From CAYMDD01 sp964409675 (GTDB lineage: Bacteria; Pseudomonadota; Alphaproteobacteria; Rickettsiales; SXRF01): 40,238 nucleotides of DNA. Both the position numbers and the translations under genes were made by a program. The notes under the pieces were generated by a model. The model was not told the origin of the DNA and did not search any database. It saw only the letters and a program-made list of their open reading frames with translations. The DNA is taken from the NCBI GenBank assembly GCA_964409675.1, contig CAYPEF010000007.1:1-40238 (forward strand), in the 5' to 3' direction. Positions 22,143-30,087 of the stretch are shown here, piece after piece; within the stretch, counting starts at the first letter, position 1; each line of letters begins with the position of its first letter.

Positions 22143-23811
22143 TAGGTTCTCCGCGCGTATTAGGCTGCAACTGGGGATGGATATACTGCGCATAGAGCGC
22201 CAGCACGTCATCCATTGGTTTTTCGTTGATAGTGATATCCTGCGGCGAGGCTACGGAAATCCCATAGCGAAGCGTATCTCCTTCCGCCTTGCCGATAGCT
22301 TGCAGGAATCGCTTGATCCCTTCTACCAGCGCAGGGTCAGCATTAATGCCGGCGGCGATGTCGGGATTCAGCGGCGACAGCGCGGCCTTGAGCTTGCGCA
22401 ACCATGCGCCGGTATCCTCCACCAGCGCCATGCAGTTGCGGCAGGCCAGGTTCAGCGTGCCCACAGGGAAAGGCTGTTCAGGCGTCTTGGTGGATTTGCC
22501 GCTGGCGGTTACACCGTAAGGCGCCACCGAGATTTCCATGTTGTTTAAGGTCACCTCGCCGTTATTCATGCTGGCATCGCCCCGGTAGGCGCTGTCCAGG
22601 GCGAAGGTGATTTTGCCCAACGGGTGCAGTTTAGGAATGAGAGGCGCAAACATATCGTACAGCTGTTCGGGTGAGTAGCGCCTGATCTGCGGATTTACAG
22701 CCAGCATTTGTTCCTGCTCCTGCATAGAGGCGATATCACGGCGGAAGATATCGGCAAGAATAGTGTCATAGGCTTCACTGACCGTGCTTTCGGCCCTGAA
22801 TTTAAGCAACGCAGCATATATGCCGTTTACCGCTTCCGCATTGGCGATATGCAGCGTCGTGGAAGACTGATACAGCGCATTGCTGATATCCATACGGCGT
22901 ATTTCAAAATCGACCGGCGTATTCAGGCCGAGCGTGTTTATGTCTTCCGGGCCTTTCCACCCCGCATCCAGATGCATATTCTGCTTACCATAAGCCGATA
23001 TGCGCAATGACGGCGGCAATGGCTCATCAGGGATAAATAGGGTGAAATAGCGCGCAACCCATGCATCCGCCGGAGGCAGCGATTCGCTATCGGCAATATC
23101 CAGCTTTACATCTACCGCCATTTTACCTGCAGCAGGCCACAGCCGCGTGATGGTAAAAAATACCGGCCCGCTCTGCATAAGTGTTTCATTCGTTGCTGCA
23201 TCGGCGATGACATTTTCCCCACCGGAGCAAACAAGCGATGACGCTTCCTTTAAAACACGGTCGATAGTCATGCCCTGCAAATTCCACATATTGCCCAAGA
23301 ATCCGCCTTGCGAACGCAAGGTGATTTCACAGGTGCGGTCGGTCTTTTGTATCATGCGCAGGGAGCGCTTATCGGAACCGATAACGCTTTCGTTCAGCAC
23401 CGGTCCTTTGATCGTCATGCTGTATCGGCTGGAAAACGCGTTCACGCCAATCTCGACAGTACCGTCCAGGCTGAAGCGCTCCGTCCATTCCGGCATGCGC
23501 ATGAGCGCATCCTTAACTTTTTCTCCATCCGAACCGTCCGGCATCACCGGAAGATCGCCACCGATCGTTTTCATCAGCGTATCGATACGGCCGGAAAACA
23601 CCGGATTGACGATATTCACCCGCACCTGTGTGGGAAATCCGGATATTTCAATGGACTGATAGGTAATATAGGGCTGCTTGGCGTTGATTTGAGCTATAGC
23701 CTGCTCAATCGTATCTTTTGCCGTCTTTGCCTGTAAATACCATGAAACACAGTAAAGCGCCGCGCCGACCACGAGGAACACGGCAAGGGCAAGGGGGAGG
23801 ATACGGCGCAT
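22132..23811 (-). CDS. Large envelope protein, DUF2125-like
   Basis: A 559-residue protein anchored by an N-terminal helix (LPLALAVFLVVGAALYCVSWY, about 5-25), with the rest in the periplasm. The segment after the anchor, QPYITYQSIEISGFPTQVRV, has the G-F-P element typical of the alphaproteobacterial DUF2125 family, which is built of repeated beta strands (FALDSAYRGDASMNNGEVTLNN, QDITINEKPMDDVLALYAQY). Such strand-rich envelope proteins resemble AsmA/DUF945-type lipid-facing proteins, but no function is established. It overlaps pyrE by 11 bp. A Cys pair in NLACRNCMALV may form a disulfide. The family label is by eye. Confidence 0.7.
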   Translation of the reverse strand: MRRILPLALAVFLVVGAALYCVSWYLQAKTAKDTIEQAIAQINAKQPYITYQSIEISGFPTQVRVNIVNPVFSGRIDTLMKTIGGDLPVMPDGSDGEKVKDALMRMPEWTERFSLDGTVEIGVNAFSSRYSMTIKGPVLNESVIGSDKRSLRMIQKTDRTCEITLRSQGGFLGNMWNLQGMTIDRVLKEASSLVCSGGENVIADAATNETLMQSGPVFFTITRLWPAAGKMAVDVKLDIADSESLPPADAWVARYFTLFIPDEPLPPSLRISAYGKQNMHLDAGWKGPEDINTLGLNTPVDFEIRRMDISNALYQSSTTLHIANAEAVNGIYAALLKFRAESTVSEAYDTILADIFRRDIASMQEQEQMLAVNPQIRRYSPEQLYDMFAPLIPKLHPLGKITFALDSAYRGDASMNNGEVTLNNMEISVAPYGVTASGKSTKTPEQPFPVGTLNLACRNCMALVEDTGAWLRKLKAALSPLNPDIAAGINADPALVEGIKRFLQAIGKAEGDTLRYGISVASPQDITINEKPMDDVLALYAQYIHPQLQPNTRGEPNAH

Positions 23812-23871
23812 GGGAACTCCTTATAATTCGGGGCGGAGAGTGGTACGCAAGCAATTATCTGTCAATGAAAA

Positions 23872-24726
23872 TCAGCCGGTCCACAGGCCCTTCTGCGCCT
23901 GCGCCTCGCGCCTGCGGTCGGCACTGAGCGCCTCGCGCAGGGTGGCGGCGATTTTTTCGCTTTTCCAGGCCCAGCTATAGGGCTTTACCCTCGCCACAGG
24001 CAGGATTTCCCAGCTGACATTGGTCAGCAGCACCGCCTCTGCCGAGGCTAGTATATCCACCGGGAATTCCCCTTCCGTCACCGGCCATGGGCTCAGGCGA
24101 AACAGCGCGGCGCGGGTGGAGCCGGCAATCGCGCCGGTAGTAAGCGACGGGGTGAATAACGCTCCTCCAGCGTACCAGAATAAGCTAGAGGAGCTGCCTT
24201 CGCATAATTTCCCCAGCCAATTCACCTGCAAAGCCTCGAAGCAGCCTCGCTCCATAGCTTCCATGCGGGCGAGCGCCGCGTTCAACCCTTGCGCGTGCTT
24301 TACCGGCGGCAGGGCGCGGGGGGAAATTTTCTCATAGCCGCTGACGCAGACCTCCACCGCCTGCTGCGGCACCGCCGGCAACGGCATAAATTCCGCGAGC
24401 AGGCACGGCTCCCCCTGCACCGCCGGCAGGTAGCCCTTGCTGCCGCGCCCGCGGCTGACATAGATACGCAATATCCCGTCCATTGCGCCGTTGCGCAGCA
24501 GCAATTCCCGGCAGAGGGGCTGGAGGGTGACGGATGCATACGGAATGCGCAGCGCGGCCAGCCCGGCGTTCAGGCGAGCCATGTGCCATACCCACTGGTA
24601 GGGCACGCGGGATTCCACACGGATGGTCTCGAACACCCCGTCGCCGAAGCGGAAACCGCGCTCCTCGGGGGATACCATGGCCGCCTCCGCGGGCAGGAAC
24701 TGGTCATTCAGCAATATATACGCCAT
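23872..24726 (-). CDS. pabC: Aminodeoxychorismate lyase (class IV aminotransferase fold)
   Basis: A 284-residue PLP enzyme of fold type IV. RGFRFGDGVFETIRV (23-37) is the family start motif, Lys143 in PPVKHAQGLNAALARMEA is the PLP lysine, and CEGSSSSLFWYAGG and TPSLTTGAIAGSTRAAL follow. Branched-chain and D-amino-acid transaminases share this fold. The divergent folK-folP-folC row, 69 bp away, points to 4-amino-4-deoxychorismate lyase, which releases p-aminobenzoate for folate synthesis. It is upstream of the DUF2125-like gene with a 60-bp gap. The lyase call over a transaminase is from context. Confidence 0.78.
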   Translation of the reverse strand: MAYILLNDQFLPAEAAMVSPEERGFRFGDGVFETIRVESRVPYQWVWHMARLNAGLAALRIPYASVTLQPLCRELLLRNGAMDGILRIYVSRGRGSKGYLPAVQGEPCLLAEFMPLPAVPQQAVEVCVSGYEKISPRALPPVKHAQGLNAALARMEAMERGCFEALQVNWLGKLCEGSSSSLFWYAGGALFTPSLTTGAIAGSTRAALFRLSPWPVTEGEFPVDILASAEAVLLTNVSWEILPVARVKPYSWAWKSEKIAATLREALSADRRREAQAQKGLWTG

Positions 24727-24795
24727 AGTTCCGGTTGCGCTCCCCGCGTAAAATAGTATGATGAATCATTAGCATAAATTTGGTATTGATCAACT

Positions 24796-25323
24796 ATGTC
24801 TCTTGTCATCATCGGCCTCGGCAGCAATGTCGGCGACCGCGCCCGGTTCCTCGCCGAAGCCATCCGCGAGCTTTCCGCTTGCGTCGCTTCCATGGAATAT
24901 TCGCCCATTTACACTTCCGCCGCCGTGCTGCCAGAGAATGCGCCCGCCGAGTGGGATATGCCTTATTACAACATGGTCGTGCGCGGCGATTCCGCCCTCA
25001 CCCCGGATGATCTGCTACGGGAAGCGAAGTCTATTGAAAAAAGGCTGGGGCGCACCGAGCGCGGCTTCTGGGGACCGCGCGAGATCGACGTGGATATTCT
25101 GGCGTATGACGACGTGGTATATATGTCCGAGCTGCTCACCATTCCGCACCCGCGCCTGCTATCGCGCAATTTCGCGCTCAAGCCGCTGGCCGATATCGCG
25201 CCCGGCTGGCGCTATCCCGCGCCGGGCCCCTATCAGGGCAGAACCGCCATCGAGCTTTCGCGCCAGCTGGAGACGGATGAATCCTTCCGTCCCGCCGGGG
25301 TAACCCTGCCGCTGCTGCGCTAG
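24796..25323 (+). CDS. folK: 2-amino-4-hydroxy-6-hydroxymethyldihydropteridine pyrophosphokinase
   Basis: Transfers pyrophosphate from ATP to hydroxymethyldihydropterin, the step before dihydropteroate synthase. The 175-residue product begins with VIIGLGSNVGDR (4-15) and carries the signature FWGPREIDVDIL (91-102), where Asp98 and Asp100 match the magnesium-binding pair. IPHPRLLSRNFALKPL is the third conserved block. Its TAG overlaps the GTG start of folP by one base, so folate genes are coupled. No clear ribosome site lies before the ATG. Confidence 0.96.
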   Translation: MSLVIIGLGSNVGDRARFLAEAIRELSACVASMEYSPIYTSAAVLPENAPAEWDMPYYNMVVRGDSALTPDDLLREAKSIEKRLGRTERGFWGPREIDVDILAYDDVVYMSELLTIPHPRLLSRNFALKPLADIAPGWRYPAPGPYQGRTAIELSRQLETDESFRPAGVTLPLLR

Positions 25324-26129
25324 TGCGCACGCAACTGATCGGCATCCTGAACCTGACGCCGGATTCCTTTTCCGACGGCGGACAGGTGACGGACGCGGCC
25401 CAGGCCATCGAGCGGCTGATCGAAGATGGCGCGGATATTATCGATATCGGCGCGGAATCCACCCGGCCCGGCGCAACGCCCCTTACGCCTGCGCAGGAAT
25501 GGCAGCGGCTGGAGCCGGTGCTGCATGAAGTGCTGCCATGCTTTCCGCAAGCCGTCTTCAGCCTCGATACCCGCCACGCCGAAACCGCCGCGCGGGCGCT
25601 TTCATACCCCATTCACTGGATCAACGACGTCTCCGGCCTTGCCGACCCGGCGATGGTGGACGCCGTGCGCGGCTCCGCCTGCAAGCTGGTGGTGATGCAT
25701 TCACTCACCGTTCCCGCCGACCCCGGCAGGCATTTGCATGAAGAAGCCGACCCGGTGGCGGAACTGCTGCACTTCGCACGCGAGCGCAGCGCGGAACTGG
25801 AGCGGCAGGGCATCGCCCGCGAACGGCTGATCTTCGACCCCGGCATCGGCTTTGGGAAAACGCCGCTGCAATCGGTGGAGATTCTACGCCGCATTGATGA
25901 GCTGAAAGCCTGCGGCATGGAGTTGCTGATCGGGCATTCGCGTAAATCCTTCCTGAAACTCTTTTCTTCACCTCCCCCTGCAAGCGGAGAGACAGAGTGG
26001 ACTGGGCGGGATGCATTGACGCTTGGCGTATCTGCTTACTTATACGGCAAGGGAATCGATTATATACGCATCCATGCCGTGCGCCCGCATGCCGAGTTGC
26101 GTAAAGCCTGGAAGGCGCTGCATGCGTGA
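25323..26129 (+). CDS. folP: Dihydropteroate synthase
   Basis: Joins hydroxymethyldihydropterin pyrophosphate and p-aminobenzoate; the target of sulfonamides. The GTG start overlaps the folK stop. The 268-residue product shows GILNLTPDSFSDGG (7-20), IIDIGAESTRPGA, FSLDTRHAE, WINDVSGL, FDPGIGFGKT and GHSRKSFL in order. The final motif, normally R-x-HDV, is RIHAV here: the Arg and His that hold the pyrophosphate remain and the Asp is Ala. The N-terminus begins right at the first barrel strand, so it is short compared with E. coli FolP. folC overlaps its end by 8 bp. Confidence 0.95.
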   Translation: MRTQLIGILNLTPDSFSDGGQVTDAAQAIERLIEDGADIIDIGAESTRPGATPLTPAQEWQRLEPVLHEVLPCFPQAVFSLDTRHAETAARALSYPIHWINDVSGLADPAMVDAVRGSACKLVVMHSLTVPADPGRHLHEEADPVAELLHFARERSAELERQGIARERLIFDPGIGFGKTPLQSVEILRRIDELKACGMELLIGHSRKSFLKLFSSPPPASGETEWTGRDALTLGVSAYLYGKGIDYIRIHAVRPHAELRKAWKALHA

Positions 26130-27432
26130 AGCGCCGGAGATTGCCGCGGTTCTCGCCCGCCTTCAGCACCCGGCGCTGCCGGTGATTGACCTCGGCCTGG
26201 AGCGGGTGAATGCGCTGCTGGCGCGACTGGACAATCCGCAGCTGCGCCTGCCGCCGGTCATTCATGTGGCCGGCACGAACGGCAAGGGCTCGCTGATTGC
26301 TTACTTAAGCGCTATCATGCAGGCGGCGAAGCTGCGCGCGCACCGCTACATTTCGCCGCATCTGGTGCGTTTTCACGAGCGCATCATGCTAGCGGGCCGC
26401 GAGATTGACGATCAGGCCTTGCTGGATACCCTCACGCGCACCGAGCAGGCAATGCAGGAAGCGCCGGTTACGTTTTTCGAAGCCACCACGGCGGCGGCCT
26501 TCCTTGCGTTTGCCGAACATTCTGCCGATGTATTGCTGCTTGAAACCGGCCTCGGCGGCAGGCTGGACGCCACGAATATCATCCCCTCACCGCTGCTGAC
26601 GGCGATCACCCCAATTGCCATGGACCATAGCGAGTTCCTTGGGGATACGCTGGCTAAAATCGCGGCGGAAAAAGCCGGGATCATCAAGCCCGGCGTGCCA
26701 TGCGTCATCGGACCGCAACTGCCCGAAGTGCTGAAAGGACTCGAAGTTACTGCCGAAGAACAGCGTGCGCCCCTCTGGCGCTACGGGAAGGAATGGTATC
26801 TGGAGCAGCAGGGAGGAAGGCATTCTTACCGCTCCGCGCACCTTACCCTTGCGCTGAAACCATCGCTCGAAGGTGAACACCAGTTTGCTAATGCCGCCAC
26901 CGCCGTGGCCTGCATCGATGCGCTGCGCGTCCACGCCAGCACGCATAAGGTAATAGAAAAAATCAACGATGCCGCCATGGCAAACGGAATCGCCCGCGCC
27001 AGCTGGCCGGCCCGGCTGCAACGGCTGACAGATCATCCTTTTGTGCAGGCGCTGCCTGATGCGTGCGAATTGTGGCTGGACGGCGGGCATAATCCGCATG
27101 CGGGAGCAATGCTGGCGAACTGGGCCAACGGGCGCGGGCTGCCCGTTTACCTGGTATGCGGAATGATTGAGGGAAAGGATACTGGCGGGTTCCTGATGCC
27201 GTTTAAGGGAATTGCGCAGCGCGTCTATTGCATCACCATCCCCGAGGAGCCGAAAGCCCAGACCGCCGATGCGCTTGCGCTCACGGCGGCGTCCGCCGGG
27301 ATTGCCGCCTGCGCCGCCGGCGATATCGAACACGCGCTGCATTCAATTGCACAACAAACGCAGGGGCCGGCGCTTGTCCTGATCTGCGGTTCGCTCTACC
27401 TGGCGGGGTGGGTGCTTGGCCTCAATGCCTAA
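26122..27432 (+). CDS. folC: Folylpolyglutamate synthase / dihydrofolate synthase
   Basis: Adds glutamate to dihydropteroate and folates with ATP. I place the start at ATG 26122, inside the end of folP; the frame is open upstream, but that part overlaps folP. The 436-residue product has the Mur-ligase P-loop HVAGTNGKGSL (48-58), the folate loop SPHLVRFHERIM, FFEATTAAAFLAF, LETGLGGRLDATN, MDHSEFLGDTLAKIAAEKAGIIK and, in the C-domain, WLDGGHNPHA. All main motifs are complete. It is the third gene of the overlapping folK-folP-folC unit. Confidence 0.96.
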   Translation: MREAPEIAAVLARLQHPALPVIDLGLERVNALLARLDNPQLRLPPVIHVAGTNGKGSLIAYLSAIMQAAKLRAHRYISPHLVRFHERIMLAGREIDDQALLDTLTRTEQAMQEAPVTFFEATTAAAFLAFAEHSADVLLLETGLGGRLDATNIIPSPLLTAITPIAMDHSEFLGDTLAKIAAEKAGIIKPGVPCVIGPQLPEVLKGLEVTAEEQRAPLWRYGKEWYLEQQGGRHSYRSAHLTLALKPSLEGEHQFANAATAVACIDALRVHASTHKVIEKINDAAMANGIARASWPARLQRLTDHPFVQALPDACELWLDGGHNPHAGAMLANWANGRGLPVYLVCGMIEGKDTGGFLMPFKGIAQRVYCITIPEEPKAQTADALALTAASAGIAACAAGDIEHALHSIAQQTQGPALVLICGSLYLAGWVLGLNA

Positions 27433-27476
27433 GCACAAATAAGTATCCCTGCTGCAAACAGCGGAGTATCAAGATT

Positions 27477-27560
27477 GTCATTCCCGCACAGGCGGGAATC
27501 CAGTCTTTTCATTTGCACCGCAGACGCGGCACGATGGATTCCCGCCTGCGCGGGAATGAC
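27477..27560. repeat. Dispersed palindromic repeat, copy 1
   Basis: Arms of 26 bases (27477-27502 and 27535-27560) match as inverted copies with one mismatch, starting GTCATTCCCGC and ending GCGGGAATGAC. The loop contains CCGCAGACGCGGC. A second copy of the same family, with the same loop core, is at 38190-38271. It lies between the facing ends of folC and metC and may stop transcription from both. Confidence 0.82.
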
Positions 27561-27615
27561 AAAAAATGTAGCAGGTGGCAGGGAATTTACCCCGGAGAGA
27601 TTAAATTAGAGATTG

Positions 27616-28788
27616 TTATGCCTTATATGCGCGCATCCGTTCAAACCCCGCCTCTAAATCCGCAATCAAATCCGCCGGGTTTTCCAGCCCGATATGGATG
27701 CGCAGGCAGTGGCCGGCATGATTCAGGCGGGTGGCGGTGCGCACCTTATCGAGGTTGAATGGAATCAGCAGGCTCTCAAAGCCGCCCCAGCTATAGCCCA
27801 TGTGGAAATAGCGCAAGTTATCCAGCATTGCCGCCAGCGCTTCGCGCGGGCAGGGTTTCAGCAGGAATCCGAACAGCGCGGTTGCGCCGAGCATATCGCG
27901 CTTCCACAGCGCATGACCCGGATCATCCGGCAGCGCCGGGTAGAGCACTTTCACCACTTCCGGACGCTGCTGGAGCCATTTGGCAACTACCATCGCGTTT
28001 TCCTGGTGCTGCTTCAACCGCACCGCCATGGTGCGGATGCCGCGCATGGCGAGATAACAATTATCCGCTGACACGGCCGCGCCGAGATTGCGCGCCGCGA
28101 CCAGCAGGCGCTTATAATGCTCCTTCTTGCAGGAAAGCGAACCCATTACCAAATCGGAATGCCCGGAAATGTATTTTGTCACCGATTGCATAGAAATGTC
28201 CACGCCATGCTCGAATGCTTTAAACAGCAGCGGCGTCGCCCATGTATTATCCGCCACCACAATGATGCCGCGCTTGTGCGCCTCGGCGGCGATGGCGGGG
28301 ATATCCTGCATCTCGAAAGTGAGCGAGCCGGGACTTTCGCAATAAACCACCCGCGTATTCTCCTTCATCAGCGCCGCAATGCCGCTGCCGATGGTGGGGT
28401 CATAATAAGTAACTTCAACGCCGAGGCGCTTCAGTTCATATTCGCAGAAGCGGCGGCTGGGGCCGTAAACCGTGTCCACCATCAGCAGGTGGTCGCCAGC
28501 TTTGACGAAGGCGATTAGTGAAGTGGCAATCGCCGCCATGCCGGAGGCGTGCAGGATGGCATGGTCCGCCCCTTCCAGCTCGGCAATGGCGTGTTCCAGC
28601 GCGCTGGTGGAGGGGGTGCCGTAGCGCCCGTACGTGGGAAACGGCCATTCACCGCGCTCGACCTTGTCGAAATCGGCCAGCGTGTCGAACAAAATGGTGG
28701 AGGCGCGGTAGGGCGGCAGGCTGACGATGCGCTGCGGCGTCTCGGTTTCATATGTGCCTATGGTGGCAACTTTAGTGTCGATATGCAT
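27616..28788 (-). CDS. metC: Cystathionine beta-lyase
   Basis: A PLP enzyme of the Cys/Met metabolism family that would split cystathionine into homocysteine, pyruvate and ammonia. The ATG at 28788 follows AGAAGG closely; an in-frame TTG four codons earlier is less likely. The 390-residue product has YGRYGTPSTSALE (53-65), HASGMAAI (80-87), DNTWATPLLF (180-189) and the PLP lysine K205 in SVTKYISGHSD. GYSWGGFESL near 345 is the stretch that in this family separates the beta-lyase group from gamma-synthases. It starts 8 bp after the PAS-protein stop, so the two are likely co-transcribed. Confidence 0.9.
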   Translation of the reverse strand: MHIDTKVATIGTYETETPQRIVSLPPYRASTILFDTLADFDKVERGEWPFPTYGRYGTPSTSALEHAIAELEGADHAILHASGMAAIATSLIAFVKAGDHLLMVDTVYGPSRRFCEYELKRLGVEVTYYDPTIGSGIAALMKENTRVVYCESPGSLTFEMQDIPAIAAEAHKRGIIVVADNTWATPLLFKAFEHGVDISMQSVTKYISGHSDLVMGSLSCKKEHYKRLLVAARNLGAAVSADNCYLAMRGIRTMAVRLKQHQENAMVVAKWLQQRPEVVKVLYPALPDDPGHALWKRDMLGATALFGFLLKPCPREALAAMLDNLRYFHMGYSWGGFESLLIPFNLDKVRTATRLNHAGHCLRIHIGLENPADLIADLEAGFERMRAYKA

Positions 28789-28796
28789 AAGCCTTC

Positions 28797-29237
28797 TCAA
28801 AATTCCCGCCAGGAAAGCCCGGCGACGATATGGGTGACGCTGTTTTTATCATTGCCGAACGGCAGCAGGCAGGCGCGGTAGCGGATGACCGAATTATTTC
28901 CCTTGGCGAAGAATTGCCCTTCATCACTGATGATGCGCGGGTTTTCGCTCAGCTCGCCAATGCGCTTCATGATCTTCGCGCCGGGAAAATCATGCATGTT
29001 CACATTGACCATTTCGCCGGTAATGTCGCGCCCATAGGACTTGACTACATCTTGCCCGACATATTCATACCGGTACGAAATTGCGCCCGAGGCGGAAATC
29101 AGCTTCAGCACCAGCAGCCGCGCCTGGATATCGGGCAGGGCCTCAATACTGAAACGGACGATATCCGGCATTGGATCATCCTTGCGAAGATCGTCCCAGT
29201 ATTTGGTCAGGCGGCCTATCAGGCGTTTTTCATGCAT
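28797..29237 (-). CDS. PAS-domain protein (PAS_5 type)
   Basis: A 146-residue soluble protein of the single-domain PAS_5 family found across alphaproteobacteria. Typical points are LTKYWDDLRKDDPMPD at the start (9-24), ARLLVLKLISASGAISYRYEYVGQDVVKSYGRDITG (35-70) and a final VIRYRACLLPFGND...VTHIVAGLSW. Related proteins in Caulobacter and rhizobia have no catalytic output domain and are thought to act through partners. It stands 8 bp upstream of metC. No strong ribosome site is visible. Confidence 0.85.
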   Translation of the reverse strand: MHEKRLIGRLTKYWDDLRKDDPMPDIVRFSIEALPDIQARLLVLKLISASGAISYRYEYVGQDVVKSYGRDITGEMVNVNMHDFPGAKIMKRIGELSENPRIISDEGQFFAKGNNSVIRYRACLLPFGNDKNSVTHIVAGLSWREF

Positions 29238-29585
29238 ATCAATTTTTGTAAAATTTTAGGGGTTTTTTGAAGACCGTATAAAACCACTATGCCCGCAGGA
29301 AAGTCAAGCGGGTGCCCCATAAAAAAACTGTCAACCGAAAAACGCCGCGAAGCCGCGCCCTGCCTTGATTTATTTTCACTTGACAGGGAATCCGCTTGAA
29401 GCCCGTCGGCAGCCTTTTTATAATAAAAACTGGTTGCGCTTACAGATGCAGCCATGGCCCACGGGCCAAACCTTTGCCCAGGAGCAAACCTACGCCTGAC
29501 CTTAAGTTAGCCTCAGGCGCGCATTGCGATCAGGACAAACGAACATTCGTTGTCAACCTGAACTATCAATGGAGGAAATGTTATC
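29238..29585. other. Divergent spacer with promoter and structured 5' leader of the DUF465 gene
   Basis: The stretch separates the PAS gene (minus) from the DUF465 gene (plus). With the promoter at 29396-29424, the plus mRNA would have a leader of about 150 bases. It can form TGGCCC-ACGGGCCA-type (29451-29466) and CGCCTGA/TCAGGCG (29491-29497 with 29511-29517) hairpins and holds the palindrome ACGAACATTCGT (29539-29550). A small RNA or a regulated leader is possible. I see no gene in it. Confidence 0.5.
29396..29424 (+). promoter_or_regulatory. Predicted promoter of the DUF465 gene
   Basis: A perfect TATAAT (29419-29424) lies 17 bp after TTGAAG (29396-29401, 4 of 6). A nearby TTGACA (29380-29385) has no -10 at a proper distance. 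Confidence 0.6.
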
Positions 29586-29780
29586 ATGTCAATTGAAGCC
29601 CATATCGACGCCATTGCAGAAAAACGCGAGCACATCAAAGAGCAGATCGCCCTCGAATCCGCCCGCCCCTCCCCTGACTTTACGGTCATTACCCGCCTGA
29701 AGAAGCAGAACCTCGTGCTGAAGGAAGAAATGCAGCAATGCTTCAAGATGCTGAAATCCAGCGCCAGCCAGGCATCCTAA
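29586..29780 (+). CDS. DUF465 (YdcH-type) small coiled-coil protein
   Basis: A 64-residue, charged, all-helical protein: MSIEAHIDAIAEKREHIKEQ, RPSPDFTVITRLKKQNLVLKEEM. The central LKKQNLVLKEEM matches the L-K-x-x-x-L-x-L-K-(D/E)-E core of DUF465, a short helical-hairpin family frequent in alphaproteobacteria and of unknown function. GGAGGAA, eight bases before the ATG, is an excellent ribosome site. It has its own promoter and a strong terminator right after it, so it is expressed as a single gene, probably at a high level. Confidence 0.9.
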   Translation: MSIEAHIDAIAEKREHIKEQIALESARPSPDFTVITRLKKQNLVLKEEMQQCFKMLKSSASQAS

Positions 29781-29800
29781 ACCTTCTTTAAACCGTATCA

Positions 29801-29852
29801 AAATCCCGCCGCAGACGCACCAGATTCTGGAAATGCGTCCGGCGGGGTTTTT
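29801..29852 (+). terminator. Strong rho-independent terminator after the DUF465 gene
   Basis: ATCCCGCCGCAGACGCA (about 29803-29819) pairs with TGCGTCCGGCGGGG (29834-29847), a G+C-rich stem of at least 13 bp, followed directly by TTTTT (29848-29852). An A-run lies before the stem, so it could also act on the other strand. Confidence 0.88.
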
Positions 29853-29884
29853 ACGTTTGATTGCATCGCTTAGCGGAAGGTTTC

Positions 29885-29980
29885 TTAGACTTGCCCGCAA
29901 ACTTTCCAGTGCGATGGCTTCCGAAACGTTGCCGAACCCAACAGCAATATCCCTTCCTGAGCGCGCATGCGTTCAATCAT
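29885..29980 (-). CDS. Possible 31-residue small protein, unproven
   Basis: A short minus-strand frame from ATG 29980 to TAA 29885 begins MIERMRAQEGILLLG and has AAGGAG about 10 bases upstream, unusually good for a chance frame. The product has no match I recognise. Chance remains likely at this length. It lies in the 307-bp gap between the DUF465 terminator and the adaptor gene, which otherwise holds nothing I can identify. Confidence 0.2.
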   Translation of the reverse strand: MIERMRAQEGILLLGSATFRKPSHWKVCGQV

Positions 29981-30087
29981 GAGATCCGTACTCCTTGCGC
30001 CATTATCCCTGATGATTGTGAATGAAAGCTTAAAAGCACCGTTCCTTGCGTGACAAAAGGCGTTTGTGCGGCTAATACACGGCTGTA

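Noticed and set aside
25960..26010. Possible palindromic-element insertion inside folP (CCTCCCCCTGCAAGCGGAGAG)
   Set aside because: The loop between SRKS and the next helix has about the same length as in E. coli FolP, so no insertion is needed to explain it.
29380..29385. TTGACA as the -35 of the DUF465 promoter
   Set aside because: The base pairs 15-19 bp downstream give no -10-like hexamer; the TATAAT nearby fits TTGAAG at 29396 better.
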